Shown: positions 7,526 through 13,333 of the stretch, piece after piece
How positions within the stretch are numbered: the stretch's first letter is position 1
How the letters are laid out: each line of letters opens with the position of its first letter
NCBI GenBank assembly: GCA_002315885.1
Contig: DCIO01000114.1
Location: forward strand, 1-13,333
Length of the DNA: 13,333 nt
Reading direction: 5' to 3'
Source: Lentisphaeria bacterium UBA1724
GTDB lineage: Bacteria > Verrucomicrobiota > Lentisphaeria > Oligosphaerales > Oligosphaeraceae
The notes under the pieces: generated by a model
What the model was told of the DNA's origin: nothing
The model's input: only the letters and a program-made list of their open reading frames with translations
Databases searched by the model: none
Made by a program: the position numbers and the translations under genes

Positions 7526-7554
7526 ATTATACGTACTTTCTCGCAATAAATCAA
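7526..7554 (-). promoter_or_regulatory. Sigma70-type promoter of the tandem pseudopilin operon
   Basis: Read on the minus strand, TTGATT (7554-7549) is 17 bp from a perfect TATAAT (7531-7526). Transcription should start near 7519, giving a leader of about 53 nt that is C/A-rich and almost free of G. Spacing and -10 box match the promoter of the first pseudopilin (52-80), so the copies may be expressed alike. Confidence 0.75.
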
Positions 7555-7621
7555 CACTTTCATCAAAAAAGAATTCGGATTTTTTGAGTCTCTTGTTCTT
7601 TTCTGCCGTTACTGCGGTTCA

Positions 7622-7670
7622 TTCGGAATTGAAGAAGAGGGGGTAGGGGGATACCTCCCCCTCCGACATT
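7622..7670 (-). repeat. Dispersed GTCGGAGGGGGA hairpin module, copy A
   Basis: On the minus strand this reads GTCGGAGGGGGA, then a loop, TATCCCCC, a second run of C and CAATTCCGAA. The hairpin 7646-7651 with 7656-7661 has a perfect 6-bp stem and a 4-nt loop. Nearly the same sequence occurs at 12398-12446. It lies about 80 nt after the MFS transporter stop and could help end that transcript, but no T run follows, so it is not called a classic terminator. Confidence 0.8.
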
Positions 7671-7740
7671 AAGCATTGAGCATCAAGCATTAAGCATTGA
7701 GCATCAAGCATTAAGCATTGAGCATCAAGCATTAAGCATT
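7671..7740 (-). repeat. Heptanucleotide tandem repeat, ten units (ATGCTTA family)
   Basis: Ten 7-bp units in exact phase, read on the plus strand as AAGCATT or GAGCATC. They are organised as three 21-bp blocks (AAGCATT, GAGCATC, AAGCATT) plus a final AAGCATT. On the minus strand, the strand of the MFS gene that ends just before, the units read ATGCTTA, ATGCTTG and ATGCTCA. The perfect 21-bp higher-order copies suggest recent expansion. Confidence 0.97.
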
Positions 7741-7748
7741 TCGAGTTA

Positions 7749-8975
7749 TCACGCCTTTCCGCATTCGGGGAGGAGTCTGACCCGGATGAGTCCAAAGAGC
7801 GAGACAAGGGTTGCGAAGGCGAAGAAGAGCAGGTATGAATTGGCGCCGTAGATCTTGATGTCATCCACGACTGTGGGCGGGAAGCATTCCAGCAGCATCC
7901 CGCAGAGATTGCTGAAGAGCGCCACCATGAGGTATGAGGTGAAATTCAGGACTGCCACGGTGACGCCCCCGGTCTCGGGGGTATTGAGTTCGTGCATGGC
8001 GGCCACCTGGACGGGTGACTGGCTGGCGGTGAGGGTCACCAGGAAGAAGAGCACGCAGAGGAATGGCGACTGGAATTTGAAAGCCAGTGCGATGCTCATG
8101 AGGAGGTAGCTGACAGTCGCCAGGCTTGCGCCGCCGATGAGGAAGGGCCTGCGACGGTTTCCCAGGGCGTGGGAGAGGATGCCGCTGAGGCAGTTGAAGC
8201 CCGCGGAGAGCGCTCCCATTATGGTGATGACCCACGTGGCGTCAATGGTGCTCATTTTGCAGTAGTCCTCCAGGTATTTTTTGCCGATGACGGTCAGGAG
8301 GGTGTAGTAGAGTCCCCAGTTGAAGCAGGTGAAAGATGCCAGCATGCGATTCTTCGGGTTGCAATAGACCATCAGCAGTGGCTTGAAACTCCAGGGCGTG
8401 GTCTTCTTCTCGGGCTTTGGCATGGAGATGATTGTGGCGCTGTAGGCGATATACACTGCCACTGTCAGCAGACCGATGCTGCCTAGGACGGAACGCCATG
8501 GAAATTGATTGATGGCGCCGACAAAAGGCCTCCCCGCCGTTATGCTGCCCGCGTATCCCACGCACATGAAGATTCCGAAGAGGACGGTGAATTTCTTGGG
8601 ATAGAGCCGCGTCAATTCCTTGATCATGCTGAGGTAGACGCAGCTGGCTCCCAGTCCTGTGAATGCCCGGGAAAGATACATCGGCCACAGGGATTTGCAG
8701 AAGGGGAAAGCGAGGCTTCCCAGCGCGAAGAAGAATCCACCCAGGAGGATGGTGCGGAAGCCGCCTTTTCTATCCACGAAGAGCCCTGTGACCAGCTGGC
8801 AGGTGGCGTAGATATACATGAATGCGGAACCCAGTGCGGTGATGTAGCCCGCGTTGGAACCCAAGCCACTCTGCAATTCGTTGAAGATGGCGCCAGGGAT
8901 TACCGTGCGCTGGAAATTCACGAGAAAGTAGAAGATCGTTCCCGCAATCAGGAGAATGATATGACGATATTTCAT
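7749..8975 (-). CDS. Major facilitator superfamily (MFS) transporter
   Basis: A 408-residue integral membrane protein with about 12 hydrophobic segments, the standard MFS size. The loop after the second segment holds GLFVDRKGGFRTIL (from Gly64), a good match to MFS motif A (GxxxDrxGrR). SRAFTGLGAS (102-111) resembles motif B in the fourth segment. A charged central loop near residues 190-210 (PKPEKK) separates the two halves. It follows the SGNH hydrolase gene by 30 nt on the same strand, so both are probably one operon, and the pair suggests uptake of an acylated sugar or glycoside. No Shine-Dalgarno precedes the ATG. The substrate is not predictable: anion, nucleoside and sugar exporters share this appearance. 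Confidence 0.9.
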   Translation of the reverse strand: MKYRHIILLIAGTIFYFLVNFQRTVIPGAIFNELQSGLGSNAGYITALGSAFMYIYATCQLVTGLFVDRKGGFRTILLGGFFFALGSLAFPFCKSLWPMYLSRAFTGLGASCVYLSMIKELTRLYPKKFTVLFGIFMCVGYAGSITAGRPFVGAINQFPWRSVLGSIGLLTVAVYIAYSATIISMPKPEKKTTPWSFKPLLMVYCNPKNRMLASFTCFNWGLYYTLLTVIGKKYLEDYCKMSTIDATWVITIMGALSAGFNCLSGILSHALGNRRRPFLIGGASLATVSYLLMSIALAFKFQSPFLCVLFFLVTLTASQSPVQVAAMHELNTPETGGVTVAVLNFTSYLMVALFSNLCGMLLECFPPTVVDDIKIYGANSYLLFFAFATLVSLFGLIRVRLLPECGKA

Positions 8976-9005
8976 AGGACGAAGAAGCGAGGGCGAGAGC
9001 GAAAA

Positions 9006-9638
9006 CTACAGCAGATTCTTTGCGGCTTTGAACCACTCCTGGGCAATCAGCCAATGTCCTGCAGGTTGGGGATGGACGCCGTCCACCAGCCAGTATTCCT
9101 GTGGGGCGCGCTTCAGGGCGTCATGGAAGGCACTCTGCAGAGGCACGAATGCGGTGTGGTATTCTTCGGAGAGCTTCCGGACCACGGCACGGCGCTGGTC
9201 AATCTCTGGCACCCAGTCTTCCTGGACGGCGCCAAAGGGTAGCACGAAGGGCTCCAAAAGCACGAACTTCATATTCGGATTGCTCTCCAGGGACCAATCC
9301 AGCAACATGCGGTAGAACTGCTCGTAGCGGGGGACTTCCACGCCGTTGTCGGTACACTTCCCGTGCCAGGTGTCGTTGACACCAATGAGAATGCTGATGA
9401 TGTCGGGATGGAGATTCAACGCGTCGATCTTCCAGCGTGCATAGAGGTCCACAACCCGGTTTCCGCTAATGCCGCGGTTGATGATGTTCCAGCCTTCCTC
9501 GGGACGGCTTCCCAGCAATTCAGAGGCAATCAGGCCGGGGTAGCCAGCTCCCCACAGGTTCAATGGGTAACCCGCGCCACCAGTCGTGATACGACCGCAA
9601 TCCGTAATGGAATCGCCTTGAAAAAGAAGAGTCTTCAT
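9006..9638 (-). CDS. SGNH/GDSL-type hydrolase (carbohydrate-esterase-like), cytoplasmic
   Basis: 210 residues, a compact single-domain SGNH hydrolase. The family blocks are all present: block I FQGDSIT (catalytic Ser10), block II NRGISGN (Gly56 of the oxyanion hole), block III GVND (Asn88) and block V DGVHPQPAGH (Asp186, His189). Such enzymes remove acetyl or other acyl groups, often from sugars. Aromatic and polar insertions (TGGAGYPLNLWGAGYP, 19-34) look like those of sugar-directed esterases. There is no signal peptide, so it should act on an imported substrate. It is the first gene of a two-gene unit with the MFS transporter and is divergent from the GH3 gene 243 bp away. A TTGACA box is present upstream (9677-9682, minus strand) but without a convincing -10. 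Confidence 0.9.
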   Translation of the reverse strand: MKTLLFQGDSITDCGRITTGGAGYPLNLWGAGYPGLIASELLGSRPEEGWNIINRGISGNRVVDLYARWKIDALNLHPDIISILIGVNDTWHGKCTDNGVEVPRYEQFYRMLLDWSLESNPNMKFVLLEPFVLPFGAVQEDWVPEIDQRRAVVRKLSEEYHTAFVPLQSAFHDALKRAPQEYWLVDGVHPQPAGHWLIAQEWFKAAKNLL

Positions 9639-9716
9639 TGTCGTGTTACTGAAAAAAGAGACAAATTTGGTAATTGTGTCAAGATAATGCGAAAACTCGG
9701 AACTGGGGGGAAACCA

Positions 9717-9751
9717 ATGCTCAATTCGTAATGCTCAATGCTCAATTCAAG
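9717..9751 (+). repeat. Heptanucleotide tandem repeat between divergent genes
   Basis: Five units in 7-bp phase: ATGCTCA, ATTCGTA, ATGCTCA, ATGCTCA and ATTCAAG. Both ATGC and ATTC subtypes occur in one tract, showing that they belong to one family. Unlike the other large tracts it lies in a divergent intergenic region, not at a gene end. Confidence 0.9.
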
Positions 9752-9771
9752 GGACCCAAGGGACACTTTCG

Positions 9772-9825
9772 CGACGGCGAGGACGCCGTCGGTACACCCC
9801 GGGTGAAATCCCGTCTTAGGGATTT
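9772..9825 (+). other. Two perfect hairpins in the GH3 upstream region
   Basis: Hairpin 1 pairs 9772-9779 (CGACGGCG) with 9784-9791 around the tetraloop AGGA. Hairpin 2 pairs 9806-9812 (AAATCCC) with 9819-9825 around six bases. Both stems are perfect. They lie 57-110 bp before the GH3 start and follow the heptanucleotide tract, so they could be part of the dispersed intergenic repeat set or structures in the GH3 leader. No clear promoter was identified for GH3. Confidence 0.65.
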
Positions 9826-9881
9826 ATATTTTCTCCGAAGACAATTTCATTTCGTCATACCTTTTTTACAGGAGTTTTTAC

Positions 9882-12371
9882 ATGAATTTTGAGAAGCGCA
9901 TTACGGAGATTATCGGCAAGCTTTCCCTCCAGCAGAAGACCGCGTTGCTTCATGGTATCAGCACCATGGAATTTGGTGGCATCCCCGCGTTGGGCATTCC
10001 CAGCGTGAAGTGTGCGGATGGTCCCCAGGGAATTCGTCTGGAAGACGGCACCAAGACCACCGCGTTGCCTTGCGGAATGGGCTTGGCTGCCACCTGGAAT
10101 CCCGAGACGGCGAAGGCATTTGGCGGTGTGATTGCGGAGGAGGCGATTGCCAACAAGATCCATGTCTCCCTGGGGCCTGGCATCAACCTAATGCGCACGC
10201 CCCTCAATGGCCGTAATTTCGAGTATTACGGCGAGGATCCCGTGTTGGCGGGCAAGATTGCTTCGGGCTATGTGAAGGGCTGCCAGGCGAAAGGCGTTGC
10301 CGCCACCCCAAAGCATCTGGCATTGAATGACCAGGAAATCTGCCGCACAGTGGGCAGCAGCAACTGTGACAAGAAGACGATGCGTGAACTCTACCTGGAG
10401 GCATTCGAAATCGTCATCAAGGAAGCCAAGCCCTGGATGCTCATGTCCAGCTACAACCGCATCAATGGCACCTACGCCTCACAATGCAAATACACCCAGC
10501 AGGATTTCTGCAAGGACGAATGCGGGTTTGACGGCGTGATGGTCTCCGACTGGGGCGGCACCCACGCGGCCAAGGAGGCCCTCCGTGGCGGACTGGATCT
10601 GGAGATGGGCGGCGATGTCTCCAATTGGATGAACAATCCCCTCATGGACCAGCTGGTCACCAATCAGATTACCCACGAGGAATTGGACGACCACCTGCGA
10701 CGGGTTCTGCGGCTGATTTTCCGTGTGACCACGGCCGACAACAAAGCACTGGGCAAATGCGCCACTGCCACACAGGCGAAAGTGGCCCGCGCCATCGGTT
10801 GCGAGTCCGCGGTGCTGCTGAAGAATGACGGCATGCTCCCGCTGAACGTGTCCAAGAAGCGCATCCTGGTCTGCGGACCCACCGCGGATTTCCATCATTG
10901 TGTGGATCTGGTCCATGGCGGTGGCAGCGGTGCCGTCCATCCCAAGCACGAAGTGACCGCCCTGGAGGCGATCCAGGCCCGCTTGGGCAAGAAGTGCACC
11001 GTGGAATACGAGCCGGGCGTGCTTTTCCATGACGCATACATCTTCCCGGACGCCTTGCTGGATGGCGAAGTCAAGTGCGAGTTCTATGACGACCTGGCAT
11101 CGTTGTCCGCGGGCAAGAAGCCCTTCCTGAAAGAGAGCCACAAATCCCTCCAGCTACATTTCGGCGTCATGCTGGCGGCGGGCATTGAGAGCACCAACAA
11201 GAAGTTGCTCCAGCGTTGTTACGCCATGAAAGTCAATACCAAGTTCACGCCGAAGAAGAGCGAGACCTGGCATCTGGGATTGTTCTGCACGTTCTTCAAT
11301 GAGGCGACGCTGTCCATCAATGGCAAGCGTCTGCTTTCCGGCGAACAGACGGCTCTCATGGACCATTCCGTGGAATTCAAGGTCAAGGCAGGACAGAGTT
11401 ACGAGTTGGAGTTCACGGGCTTCCACTTTGCCGCTTCCGAGGATTGCATCTGCTCGGTGTTGTTGCATTCCGATTTGGCCTCCCAGCAGAAGGCCGCTCT
11501 GGATGCGGCGAAGAAGGCGGATGCGGTAATCTACATTGGCGGCAGCAACCACCATTTCGACCGTGAGGCGCTGGGATGGGGCGATGTGAAAGGAGCCGAT
11601 GTGCCTGGCCTGGAGTTGCCCGACGGGCAGTCCAGATTCATTTCCGCGCTGACGAAGGCGAATCCCAATGTCTTCGTCGGACTAGTCGGCGGCACTGTGA
11701 TGGATGTGGAGCCCTGGATTGACGGCGTGAAGGCGCTGGTGGATTTCTGGTATCCCGGTCAGGAGTGCGGAAATGTGATTGTGGATATCCTGACGGGCGC
11801 CGCATCTCCCGAGGGCCATCTGCCTTTCACCTGGGGTAAGGATATCAACGACTACGCATGCCACGCCAATGGCAATTATCCCGGCGTCCGCGACGGCTAT
11901 GACCCCCACGTCAATTACGACGAGGGCATCTTCATCGGCTATCGACACTTCGACCGCGCAGGCATCGCGCCACGCTTCCCATTCGGTTTCGGTCTGAGCT
12001 ACACGGCCTTCAAATATGCTGTCGACAAGAAGGCGGTCGTCACTGGTAAGCTGAAGGACAAGTCGCTGAAGGTGGTGATTTCCGGAAGCGTGGAGAATAC
12101 GGGCGACCGTACAGGCCAGGCGCTGGTGCAGCTCTATGTCAGCCAGCCTAATTGCAAAGCCGAAAAGCGCCCCCTGAAAGTCCTGCGGAATTTCACCAAG
12201 GTCGCCTTGGAACCTGGAAAGAAGGCACCATTCCAATTGGAACTGGGGTGGCGGGATTTCGCATTCTTCAGCACAGCAACCGATGGCTTCATCGCAGAAT
12301 CCGGAAATTGCAAACTCCTGGTGGCCGACGGCCAAAGCAACATCATCGTGGAAATCCCCGCGAAGATCTAA
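9882..12371 (+). CDS. GH3 beta-glucosidase with inserted PA14-like domain
   Basis: 829 residues. The N-terminal (beta/alpha)8 domain contains CADGPQG (Asp46), RNFEYYGEDP (111-120), ATPKHL (Lys144, His145) and VSDWGG with nucleophile Asp223. The second domain is interrupted by a PA14-like beta module (about 385-530). After it comes GGSNHHFDREALGWGD; PA14-type relatives have NHxxDxEGxDR here, so Glu562 is the likely acid/base, but about eight extra residues separate it from the following LP. GHLPFTW (646-652), YDEGIFIGYRHFD and FPFGFGLSYT, then a fibronectin-III-like C-terminal domain (about 715-829), complete the family layout. AGGAG (9870-9874) is 7 nt before the ATG. There is no signal peptide, so it should hydrolyse imported beta-glycosides. 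The stop TAA runs directly into a heptanucleotide tract. Beta-xylosidase or similar activity is also possible. Confidence 0.92.
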   Translation: MNFEKRITEIIGKLSLQQKTALLHGISTMEFGGIPALGIPSVKCADGPQGIRLEDGTKTTALPCGMGLAATWNPETAKAFGGVIAEEAIANKIHVSLGPGINLMRTPLNGRNFEYYGEDPVLAGKIASGYVKGCQAKGVAATPKHLALNDQEICRTVGSSNCDKKTMRELYLEAFEIVIKEAKPWMLMSSYNRINGTYASQCKYTQQDFCKDECGFDGVMVSDWGGTHAAKEALRGGLDLEMGGDVSNWMNNPLMDQLVTNQITHEELDDHLRRVLRLIFRVTTADNKALGKCATATQAKVARAIGCESAVLLKNDGMLPLNVSKKRILVCGPTADFHHCVDLVHGGGSGAVHPKHEVTALEAIQARLGKKCTVEYEPGVLFHDAYIFPDALLDGEVKCEFYDDLASLSAGKKPFLKESHKSLQLHFGVMLAAGIESTNKKLLQRCYAMKVNTKFTPKKSETWHLGLFCTFFNEATLSINGKRLLSGEQTALMDHSVEFKVKAGQSYELEFTGFHFAASEDCICSVLLHSDLASQQKAALDAAKKADAVIYIGGSNHHFDREALGWGDVKGADVPGLELPDGQSRFISALTKANPNVFVGLVGGTVMDVEPWIDGVKALVDFWYPGQECGNVIVDILTGAASPEGHLPFTWGKDINDYACHANGNYPGVRDGYDPHVNYDEGIFIGYRHFDRAGIAPRFPFGFGLSYTAFKYAVDKKAVVTGKLKDKSLKVVISGSVENTGDRTGQALVQLYVSQPNCKAEKRPLKVLRNFTKVALEPGKKAPFQLELGWRDFAFFSTATDGFIAESGNCKLLVADGQSNIIVEIPAKI

Positions 12372-12398
12372 TGCTTAATACTTGATGCTTAATGCTTA
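12371..12398 (+). repeat. Heptanucleotide tandem repeat at the GH3 stop codon
   Basis: Units ATGCTTA, ATACTTG, ATGCTTA and ATGCTTA start on the last base of the TAA stop codon (12369-12371). A further ATG runs on into the GTCGGAGGGGGA module. This order, stop codon then heptads then module, is the same as behind the MFS gene on the other strand. Confidence 0.92.
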
Positions 12399-12453
12399 AT
12401 GTCGGAGGGGGAAGTATCCCCCTTGCCCCCTCTTTCCCAATTCGAAATTCGTA
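12398..12453 (+). repeat. Dispersed GTCGGAGGGGGA hairpin module, copy B, with trailing heptads
   Basis: It matches copy A (7622-7670, minus strand) over about 45 bp with roughly half a dozen differences. The hairpin is 12407-12412 (GGGGGA) with 12417-12422 (TCCCCC) around AGTA; copy A has GGTA, so only one loop base differs and the stem is kept. After the second C run come two more heptads, ATTCGAA and ATTCGTA (12440-12453). Confidence 0.82.
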
Positions 12454-12479
12454 AATTCCCCTCAAGAAGGAACCGTAAC

Positions 12480-12551
12480 CCTGCAGGCCGCAGGCGGCGT
12501 TCACGCCGCCCTCAGCGCACGGGCGCATGCCCAGTGCGCAGTGACGCGCAC
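12480..12551 (+). other. GC-rich cluster of three hairpins
   Basis: Stems are 12480-12484 with 12490-12494 (5 bp), 12493-12499 with 12504-12510 (GGCGGCG, 7 bp, TTCA loop), and a 10-bp stem with one bulged A (12515-12524 with 12529-12539, GCAT loop). GTGCGC at 12534-12539 could instead pair with GCGCAC at 12546-12551. The gap between GH3 and the tRNA (12372-12702) holds these repeats and hairpins and no gene that I can support. Confidence 0.65.
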
Positions 12552-12657
12552 ACATCCGAGGAACGATGCTTGCGGCACATTTCAGGGAATCACATCGACT
12601 GACACCACGAACAAATCGTCAACAACGCGTTTTTTCTGTCTTTTCTCCCTGGCCGAC

Positions 12658-12685
12658 TTGAAATTTCCGTATCTGCGCTTATCTT
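12658..12685 (+). promoter_or_regulatory. Probable promoter of the tRNA-Ala gene
   Basis: TTGAAA (12658-12663) lies 16 bp before TATCTT (12680-12685). A start near 12692 would give a leader of about 11 nt before the tRNA 5' end, a normal arrangement for a single tRNA gene. Confidence 0.5.
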
Positions 12686-12702
12686 AAGCACCGTTACGAA
12701 TT

Positions 12703-12778
12703 GGGGCTATAGCTCAGTTGGTAGAGCATTACGTTCGCAACGTAGGGGTCGCGGGTTCGAATCCCACTAGCTCCACCA
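12703..12778 (+). tRNA. tRNA-Ala (anticodon CGC)
   Basis: A full 76-nt cloverleaf with encoded CCA. The acceptor stem GGGGCTA/TAGCTCC contains the G3-U70 pair that marks alanine tRNAs. The D stem is GCTC/GAGC. The anticodon stem TTACG/CGTAG encloses TTCGCAA with anticodon CGC at 12736-12738, which reads GCG. The variable loop is GGGTC. The T arm, GCGGG TTCGAAT CCCAC, has one C-A mismatch at the second pair (12752 with 12766), where a C-G pair is expected. The gene has its own promoter and terminator. The mismatch may come from recombination at the 3' end. Confidence 0.95.
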
Positions 12779-12790
12779 GTCCTTAAAACG

Positions 12791-12831
12791 CAGGCCGTAG
12801 AGACCACACTCTCTACGGCCTGATTCTTTTT
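12791..12831 (+). terminator. Rho-independent terminator behind tRNA-Ala
   Basis: A perfect 13-bp stem (12791-12803 with 12810-12822) with the loop CCACAC is followed by ATTC and five T (12827-12831). It begins 12 nt after the CCA end. The left arm contains the first of the GAGAC pentamers that fill the region downstream. Confidence 0.9.
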
Positions 12832-13228
12832 CGCCGTAAGTTGCCGTAAAATCAGCGACTTACGGCTTTTCTCTTGCCAGTCTCTACTCCCCCCAAGAGA
12901 CTGCTTTTTCGGCCGTTTTTTCGTCCAGGAGACTCCGAAAATCCCGAAAAGTCTCTGCGGTAGGAGACAACGACCACACCCCGAAGACCACACTTTTCAT
13001 GCGAACCCACGACTCCTACCCGAAATCAGAGACTTTTAGAGACTTTCGTCTGCGTAAGTTGCAAAATCCGTGGGTGAAATCAAAAGTTAGGTAGAAGACA
13101 CAAAATTCAAATAGTGGAACTTTGCTCGTGCGTGGAGCATTGGTGGTGTAAGCCGATTTTTCGTCATTTAGAGACACTTTTTCGGGGTAGGAGACAGTCT
13201 CCGATTAGAGACAGAGACTATTAGAGAC
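12800..13228. other. Non-coding region with 14 GAGAC/GTCTC pentamers, candidate attachment or regulatory region
   Basis: No credible gene is seen from 12779 to the window end. GAGAC occurs on the plus strand at 12800, 12897, 12929, 12964, 13029, 13039, 13171, 13191, 13208, 13214 and 13224, and as GTCTC at 12880, 12951 and 13197. Chance would give about one in 430-550 bp. Most sites extend to TTAGAGAC or GTAGGAGAC, and GGAGAC-A-GTCTCC (13190-13202) is a perfect inverted repeat. AGACCACACT is repeated at 12801 and 12985, and CGTAAGTTGC at 12835 and 13053. Multiple short direct repeats just outside a tRNA 3' end resemble integrase arm-type sites. No integrase is in view. Confidence 0.6.
12833..12870 (+). 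terminator. Second hairpin with T run, possible backup terminator
   Basis: GCCGTAAGT (12833-12841) pairs perfectly with ACTTACGGC (12858-12866) around a 16-nt loop and is followed by four T. The decamer CGTAAGTTGC inside it (12835-12844) recurs as a direct repeat at 13053-13062, so the stem may be a protein-binding site as well as, or instead of, a terminator. Confidence 0.5.
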
Positions 13229-13238
13229 TGCCAAAGTT

Positions 13239-13253
13239 GAACACATTGTGTTC
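13239..13253. promoter_or_regulatory. Operator-like palindrome
   Basis: GAACACATTGTGTTC has two perfect 7-bp arms around one central base, a form typical of a dimeric regulator site. It follows the GAGAC cluster and precedes AT-richer sequence with possible -10 elements near 13295. Nothing downstream in the window identifies its target. Confidence 0.4.
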
Positions 13254-13333
13254 TTCCGATTCTACGGACACCACCTAACTCCTCTATTTCCAGCATATTA
13301 TCGGTGTGGTCATTTTGTGGCGGCTTGCGTACC

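Noticed and set aside
7671..7740. CRISPR array
   Set aside because: The units are 7 or 21 bp and contiguous, with no unique spacers of 25-40 bp and no cas genes.
7619..7864. Minus-strand open frame with LMLDAQC repeats
   Set aside because: The repeating peptide is only the translation of the 7-bp tract (21 bp gives 7 residues). The rest overlaps the MFS gene out of frame.
9654..9682. Promoter for the SGNH gene based on TTGACA at 9677-9682 (minus strand)
   Set aside because: The -35 box is perfect, but at 16-18 bp spacing the -10 candidates are TCTTTT-like and poor, so it is mentioned only in the SGNH entry.
12694..12993. 99-codon minus-strand open frame over the tRNA
   Set aside because: Its C-terminal part (GIRTRDP and following) is the antisense translation of the tRNA, a well-known false ORF. 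The rest crosses two terminator hairpins.

Overview
The window looks like chromosomal DNA of a PVC-group bacterium, most likely Lentisphaerota (Victivallis-like, possibly gut). The main reason is three pseudopilin-like proteins that begin MKKSFTLIELLVVIAIIAIL and carry the prepilin-associated H-X9-DG motif, next to glycosidase and sugar-metabolism genes. This is inference from protein style; no marker gene is present.

Layout. 1-976: a pseudopilin gene with a consensus promoter and a strong terminator. 1125-5363 (+): a GH78-type (alpha-L-rhamnosidase-like) glycosidase, a DegT/DnrJ/EryC1 PLP aminotransferase and a TIM-barrel amidohydrolase-2 protein, each with a good Shine-Dalgarno. 5364-5726: a repeat-rich gap. 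5727-7466 (-): two tandem paralogous pseudopilins from one promoter. 7749-9638 (-): an SGNH/GDSL hydrolase followed by an MFS transporter. 9882-12371 (+): an 829-residue GH3 beta-glucosidase with an inserted PA14-like domain. 12703-12778: tRNA-Ala(CGC) with its own promoter and a strong terminator. 12779-13333: about 550 bp without a credible gene, very rich in the pentamer GAGAC/GTCTC, possibly the end of an element integrated at the tRNA.

Function. The GH78, GH3, SGNH hydrolase and MFS genes form a plausible locus for importing a decorated glycoside and dismantling it in the cytoplasm, since none of the enzymes has a recognisable signal peptide. The aminotransferase and amidohydrolase would process a derived sugar or acid. 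Substrates cannot be read from the sequence.

The most unusual content is between the genes. Seven separate tracts of 7-bp repeats, all variants of ATKCNNN, sit in the gaps, several starting in or at a stop codon. Two tracts are followed by the same GTCGGAGGGGGA hairpin module. Two larger inverted-repeat elements of 154 and 152 bp, and further hairpin clusters, occupy other gaps. The pseudopilin genes have nearly G-free leaders without Shine-Dalgarno, unlike the plus-strand metabolic genes.
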